A DNA stretch of 9,417 bases from Desulfuromonadaceae bacterium. Its GTDB lineage: Bacteria; Desulfobacterota; Desulfuromonadia; Desulfuromonadales; Geopsychrobacteraceae. Under the pieces are notes generated by a model that worked only from the letters and a program-made list of their open reading frames with translations, had not been told where the DNA came from and did not search any database. The stretch covers positions 1 to 9,417 of the forward strand of contig JADGED010000086.1 of the NCBI GenBank assembly GCA_016744555.1, written 5' to 3'. Of the stretch, positions 6,369 through 9,417 are shown in pieces; position 1 is the stretch's first letter, and each line of letters begins with the position of its first letter. Both the position numbers and the translations under genes were made by a program.

Positions 6369-7754
6369 ATGTCAAAACGTTTTATTGGTATCGATTTAGA
6401 AGGGACAGAGGCCAGAGTTGCGGTATTAACGGCAGCGCCGGGAAAAATCGACGTTGAACTGGATAAACGTAGCTACGCCAGCCCTGAGGAAGCAGCTGAA
6501 GCAATTACCGAGATGCTAGGTGGAAAAGTCATCCTCGGTGATCGACTGGTTGCCGCACTACCATGTCGGGTCGGTTTGTTCCGTCGCCTCCGGTTTCCAT
6601 TTCGGGAAAAAAATAAAATTTCTGCCGCTCTCCCTTTGGAGCTAGGTTCGCAGCTACCGATACCGCTCGAAGAGCACCTTATCTCCTTTATGCCACCACG
6701 GGCTCGGGAAAACGATTATGAAGTCGATGCGGTTGTAGTTAATAAGCGTGAAGTCGCAGATTTATTAACTCACTTTCCCGATCCTGAACAAAATCCTCGC
6801 CGGATTGATCTGTTCCCGTTTGCTTTTTTGCCGGTGTTGCGCGAACACGATGGAATTTTGGTTTACTGCCGTCAGCTCGAAGTTGTGGTTGCGTTGGTTT
6901 ATGATGGTATGATTCGCGATTATCGTCTCCTCCCCGGTACCAGTGAATTGGAAGAACAAGAGATCTTTGATTTTATCGCTAATCAGATCAGCCAATTGGA
7001 AAATGGAATTGGCCATGATGGCCTCCCATTGTGGGTGATCGGCGCAGGAGTAACCGAAAAGTTATTGTTGATCCTGTATAAGACCGACCGAGTATTATTG
7101 ACTCCTGGTGGCGATGTCTTTGGCGATGAAATATCTTATGAAATGGCTCCAGCTGCATTGCTAGCGCTGGCAGAACTGCGTGAAGCTAAAAAGGCGGTAC
7201 AGTTGAATTTCCGCCAAGAAGAGTTTTCGGCTCGAGGACAAATAGAGATATTTAAAGCTAAGTTGGTGGCAGTGGGGATCTTGTCACTCTTGGTTATCGT
7301 TGGAATAGTATTAACGCTGCATTTAAGTTATTTACAAAAAACTAGCCAAGAGCAGAGATTAAAGACAGAGCTAGTAAGTATTTTTAATAAAGTAATGCCT
7401 GCAGGGTCAAAGATAGTTGATGTCCCGCTGCAGTTGCAAAGTCAACAGCAAGAATTGCAAAAACAAGTGCACTTGTTTGGATTAGGCGGTCAAGGCGCTG
7501 CGACAGTTTTGCAAAGTATGTCTAAGGATATCGACCCAGAAGTGCGGATCGATCTACAGGAATTTAATTATAATGGCGATGAAGTGCGGTTAGCTGGTAA
7601 TGCCGACTCGTTTGAATCTGTTGATCGAATTGCAGCAAAATTGCGTAACAATCGTTTGTTTTCTGGGGTGGAAATCGTAGATGCAAAATTGGCAAGTGAC
7701 AATAGTCAGGTCGATTTCGAACTGCAGTTGAAATTTAACGGGGGCGGAAAGTGA
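6369..7754 (+). CDS. gspL: Type II secretion assembly protein GspL
   Basis: A 461-residue bitopic inner-membrane protein that recruits GspE to the platform and pairs with GspM. The cytoplasmic part (about 1-290) has the actin-like/PilM-like fold expected of GspL. It starts with FIGIDLEGTEARVAVL, a degenerate phosphate-binding loop, and continues with LPCRVGLFRRLRFPFREKNKI and ALPLELGSQLPIPLEEH. A single membrane span lies at about 298-319 (LVAVGILSLLVIVGIVLTLHL). A coiled-coil-like Gln/Leu-rich stretch follows at about 351-369 and then a periplasmic ferredoxin-like domain (EVRIDLQEFNYNGDEVRLAGNADSFESVDRIAAKL). The ATG at 6369 has AAGGTGGA (6355-6362) six bases upstream. The end overlaps the gspM GTG by four bases. 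PilM plus PilN fused would look similar, but gene order favours GspL. Confidence 0.93.
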   Translation: MSKRFIGIDLEGTEARVAVLTAAPGKIDVELDKRSYASPEEAAEAITEMLGGKVILGDRLVAALPCRVGLFRRLRFPFREKNKISAALPLELGSQLPIPLEEHLISFMPPRARENDYEVDAVVVNKREVADLLTHFPDPEQNPRRIDLFPFAFLPVLREHDGILVYCRQLEVVVALVYDGMIRDYRLLPGTSELEEQEIFDFIANQISQLENGIGHDGLPLWVIGAGVTEKLLLILYKTDRVLLTPGGDVFGDEISYEMAPAALLALAELREAKKAVQLNFRQEEFSARGQIEIFKAKLVAVGILSLLVIVGIVLTLHLSYLQKTSQEQRLKTELVSIFNKVMPAGSKIVDVPLQLQSQQQELQKQVHLFGLGGQGAATVLQSMSKDIDPEVRIDLQEFNYNGDEVRLAGNADSFESVDRIAAKLRNNRLFSGVEIVDAKLASDNSQVDFELQLKFNGGGK

Positions 7755-8272
7755 ATCTGAATCGTTTTAGCCAAAGAGAAAAAGCGATCGTTATCGGTGG
7801 TTTGGTGGTTTTGCTGCTGCTGTTTGCTTGGTTTGCTTTGCTTACTCCGTACCTTAATGCAAGCAAAAAACTTGAGCGCAAAATTGTTGCACATCAGCGC
7901 AATTTAACTAAGGTGGAAACCCTAGCGGGGCAAATTTCGCAATTGCGTAAACAATTGGCAGATGTGGATTCCCGCAAAAAGGGTAAACGCCCCCTATTTT
8001 CACTGGTAGAAAACCTAACTGAGCAAACTGGGGTGCGAGAACAATTATTTTCTATGCGCCCACAACCAGCATCAACACAAGGAAAATTTCGACAGCAGTT
8101 GGTTGAAATTCAGTTGAAAAAAGTGACTCTATCGCAATTAGTAAAATTGCTCCATGCAATTGAATATCGAAGTGGTGGAGTGCAGGTTAAATCGATGCGT
8201 GTCAGGCCAAGGTTTGAAGATCGGTCAATCCTTGATGTTAATATGGTACTGATGTCATTGGAGAAGTTATGA
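7751..8272 (+). CDS. gspM: Type II secretion assembly protein GspM
   Basis: A 173-residue inner-membrane protein, the usual partner of GspL in the platform. The short cytoplasmic N-terminus MNLNRFSQREK is followed by one membrane span at about 13-33 (IVIGGLVVLLLLFAWFALLTP). A Lys/Leu/Gln-rich coiled-coil-like region occupies about 36-75, and the periplasmic domain is small. The segment LVEIQLKKVTLSQLVKLLHAIEYRSGGVQVKSMRVRPRFED is the conserved core of GspM/PilO-like ferredoxin-fold domains. It starts at GTG 7751 behind a G-rich purine stretch. The start overlaps the gspL stop (GTGA), and its own stop overlaps the gspN start (ATGA), so L, M and N are probably translated as a coupled set. GspM proteins are poorly conserved in sequence, so the name rests on topology, size and position. 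Confidence 0.92.
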   Translation: MNLNRFSQREKAIVIGGLVVLLLLFAWFALLTPYLNASKKLERKIVAHQRNLTKVETLAGQISQLRKQLADVDSRKKGKRPLFSLVENLTEQTGVREQLFSMRPQPASTQGKFRQQLVEIQLKKVTLSQLVKLLHAIEYRSGGVQVKSMRVRPRFEDRSILDVNMVLMSLEKL

Positions 8273-9141
8273 GGAATAAGTTAAGACGATTTAACTGGCA
8301 TCGGTTGGCCGGAAACAGCAAGCTGTTTGTCCTGTGTTTGCTACTATTTTCTATCAGTGCGTTTTTTTCTTTTTGGATAGCGTTTCCAGCTGATTTACTT
8401 CAGCGGCGCCTATTGCAGGAGGTTTCACAGCAAGCAGGAATTGAAATGCGTGGTAGCAATGCCTCAATGTTGTTTCCATTGGGGATGGAAGTGGACCTTA
8501 CTATTTTCCCTAAAATTACTGAATTAAATGATCTTGAATTGCAAGAGCTACAAATAACACCAGTTTGGTTGAGTTTGTTGTCTGGAACTCCAGCAGTTAA
8601 TTTGACCGGTTTGTTTGCCGGTGGGGGGGTAGATGTCGAGGCCACTAATGGTGGCTTAATTGACATGGCACTTCAAAATATTGAAGTGCAAGAATTGCAG
8701 GATCCAGATTTGCCTTATCAGGTTAAAGGGCTATTGTCAGGAGAGGCGGCAAACGTAACCATTAATGGTGACAATAAGACCGGAGGAACTTTTTCTGTTA
8801 AGCTGAACGGGGCAAAGTTACTTGGTTTAGATAAAATTGGATTTTCGGCAGAGTTGCCGTTAGGTGAGTTACGCATAGATGGAAAAATTGGGCGCCAGCG
8901 CCTCAATCTGAATAAAATTATTATAACTGGTGGCATCTTAGAGTTAAACGGTGGGGGGAATATTCTTATCGGTAAAACCCTTGCGAAAACCCGATTAAAT
9001 TTAAATCTTAATTTAAAACCGACAGCAGCTACCCCTGCCGGCATGATCGATCTTTTAAACGCCACCGGAATTCGTCCAACCGTCGACGGCAGCTTTTTAT
9101 TACGGATTAGTGGAACTCTACAGAACCCTTCAATTCGTTGA
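8269..9141 (+). CDS. gspN: Type II secretion protein GspN (Leptospira/Geobacter type)
   Basis: A 290-residue protein with one N-terminal membrane span (about 18-38, LFVLCLLLFSISAFFSFWIAF) and a long beta-rich periplasmic part. Repeating patterns such as GIEMRGSNASMLFPLGMEVD, LELQELQITPVWLSLLSGTPAVNLTG and LLGLDKIGFSAELPLGELRIDGKI resemble GspN/AsmA-like proteins. It ends with GSFLLRISGTLQNPSIR, a typical closing segment. GspN is an accessory T2SS component whose exact role is unclear. This last-in-operon form is known mainly from Geobacter relatives and Leptospira, which supports a deltaproteobacterial origin. The ATG at 8269 overlaps the gspM stop by four bases and has GGAG at 8260-8263, five bases upstream. 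An intrinsic terminator lies 83 bases after its stop, so it closes the operon. Sequence similarity recalled from memory is loose, so confidence depends on position and topology. Confidence 0.87.
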   Translation: MRNKLRRFNWHRLAGNSKLFVLCLLLFSISAFFSFWIAFPADLLQRRLLQEVSQQAGIEMRGSNASMLFPLGMEVDLTIFPKITELNDLELQELQITPVWLSLLSGTPAVNLTGLFAGGGVDVEATNGGLIDMALQNIEVQELQDPDLPYQVKGLLSGEAANVTINGDNKTGGTFSVKLNGAKLLGLDKIGFSAELPLGELRIDGKIGRQRLNLNKIIITGGILELNGGGNILIGKTLAKTRLNLNLNLKPTAATPAGMIDLLNATGIRPTVDGSFLLRISGTLQNPSIR

Positions 9142-9223
9142 GTTTATGGCAACGACCAGCAATGCCTTTAGTGGAAATTGTTGAAGCTAGTAAGTAAAAG
9201 TAGCATTTCTTTTATAGAGGCAG

Positions 9224-9260
9224 AAAATTGGCGTCAGCATTTGTTGGAGCCAATTTTTTT
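9224..9260 (+). terminator. Intrinsic terminator of the gsp operon
   Basis: The perfect 9-bp inverted repeat AAAATTGGC (9224-9232) / GCCAATTTT (9249-9257) runs into seven T (9254-9260). Inside it a second short stem, CAGC (9235-9238) with GTTG (9243-9246, one G-T pair), closes an ATTT loop. The structure lies 83 bases after the gspN stop and would end the operon transcript. On the minus strand the stem is followed only by TTTT, so it is mainly a + strand terminator. Confidence 0.8.
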
Positions 9261-9316
9261 ATCTGTTTTTATTGTTTAGTAAGAAATCCCAGGCACTGAA
9301 TAAATCACATTGTTAT

Positions 9317-9331
9317 TTGTGATCATGACAA
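9317..9331. promoter_or_regulatory. Near-palindromic 15-mer with TTGT...ACAA arms
   Basis: TTGTGATCATGACAA pairs in 12 of 14 non-central positions (TTGT-S-AT-S-AT-S-ACAA). Its TTGT/ACAA ends match those of the stronger palindrome at 9388-9399. It also overlaps a second dyad, ATCACA (9304-9309) with TGTGAT (9318-9323). It could be a regulator site upstream of the promoter candidate at 9364, but nothing in the sequence identifies the protein. Confidence 0.4.
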
Positions 9332-9344
9332 TTATAAACCCATT

Positions 9345-9360
9345 CATTTGATACCAAATG
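9345..9360. promoter_or_regulatory. 16-base inverted repeat upstream of promoter candidate
   Basis: CATTTG (9345-9350) and CAAATG (9355-9360) are separated by ATAC, giving a dyad that ends four bases before the TTGACT box. This is a position where an activator or repressor could sit. No T-run follows, so it is not a terminator. Confidence 0.4.
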
Positions 9361-9363
9361 CTC

Positions 9364-9392
9364 TTGACTTTTTCGCACTCCCTGTCTATTGT
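9364..9392 (+). promoter_or_regulatory. Candidate sigma70 promoter for a gene beyond the right edge
   Basis: TTGACT (9364-9369) and TATTGT (9387-9392) are separated by exactly 17 bases. The first matches the -35 consensus in 5 of 6 positions. The second matches the -10 consensus in 4 of 6, including the first TA and last T. It lies after the gsp terminator and reads rightwards, so it would serve a gene outside the window. The -10 box is buried in an inverted repeat. Confidence 0.55.
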
Positions 9393-9417
9393 CGACAATC
9401 AACAAACGACAATAGAC
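9384..9417. promoter_or_regulatory. Inverted-repeat operator candidate over the -10 box
   Basis: The arms GTCTATTGTCG (9384-9394) and CGACAATAGAC (9407-9417) are perfect reverse complements over 11 bases with a 12-base spacer. Nested in the left part is a perfect 12-bp palindrome, ATTGTCGACAAT (9388-9399). The half-site CGACAAT therefore occurs three times: once inverted, and directly at 9393-9399 and 9407-9413. The repeat reaches the last base of the window and may extend further. Its position over the candidate -10 and start region fits a repressor operator. TTGT-N2-ACAA dyads are common for FCD-type GntR regulators, but that assignment is only a guess. Confidence 0.6.

Noticed and set aside
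9304..9323. CRP-type site from ATCACA and TGTGAT
   Set aside because: A CRP site reads TGTGA-N6-TCACA. Here the arms are in the opposite order, so it is only a dyad of unknown meaning.
9393..9413. CRISPR-like or transposon-end reading of the repeated CGACAAT units
   Set aside because: There are only three short half-sites with no regular spacers, no target duplication and no transposase nearby. The overlap with a promoter fits an operator better.

Overview
The window is almost entirely one type II secretion (T2SS, Gsp) operon, read on the + strand. The order is gspD (3' end only), E, F, G, H, I, J, K, L, M, N. This makes a nearly complete inner-membrane platform, ATPase and pseudopilus set, cut at the left edge inside the secretin gene. 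GspC and the prepilin peptidase (GspO/PilD) are not in the window. The base composition is AT-leaning, by eye. A GspE with an extended N-terminal domain and a CxxC...CxxC zinc site, together with a terminal gspN of the Leptospira/Geobacter type, suggests a low-to-mid-GC deltaproteobacterium (Desulfuromonadales-like). That placement is an inference from family traits, not a database match.

Layout: 1-456 holds the C-terminal end of the secretin GspD. 460-3375 holds the ATPase GspE and the polytopic platform protein GspF. 3376-3531 is the only sizeable gap in the operon and contains almost ten copies of a perfect 7-bp tandem repeat (GGAAACA). 3532-6366 holds the major pseudopilin GspG and the minor pseudopilins H, I, J and K. 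These genes overlap one another by 1 to about 44 bases, which implies translational coupling. 6369-9141 holds the assembly proteins GspL (actin-like cytoplasmic domain, one membrane span, periplasmic domain), GspM and GspN, the last two joined by 4-base start/stop overlaps.

How the genes work together: GspE hydrolyses ATP at the cytoplasmic face, docked on GspL and GspF. This drives assembly of GspG subunits onto a tip of GspH/I/J/K. GspL and GspM transmit the motion through the inner membrane, and the short pseudopilus pushes folded periplasmic substrates through the GspD channel.

The operon ends at 9141. A good intrinsic terminator follows at 9224-9260. The remaining bases to 9417 look like the control region of another transcription unit that starts beyond the right edge. 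They contain several inverted repeats, a TTGACT-17-TATTGT promoter candidate, and an 11-bp perfect inverted repeat that covers the -10 box and runs to the last base.

I see no undescribed multi-gene system here. The most unusual items are the heptanucleotide tandem repeat inserted just before gspG and the dyad-rich promoter/operator region at the right edge.
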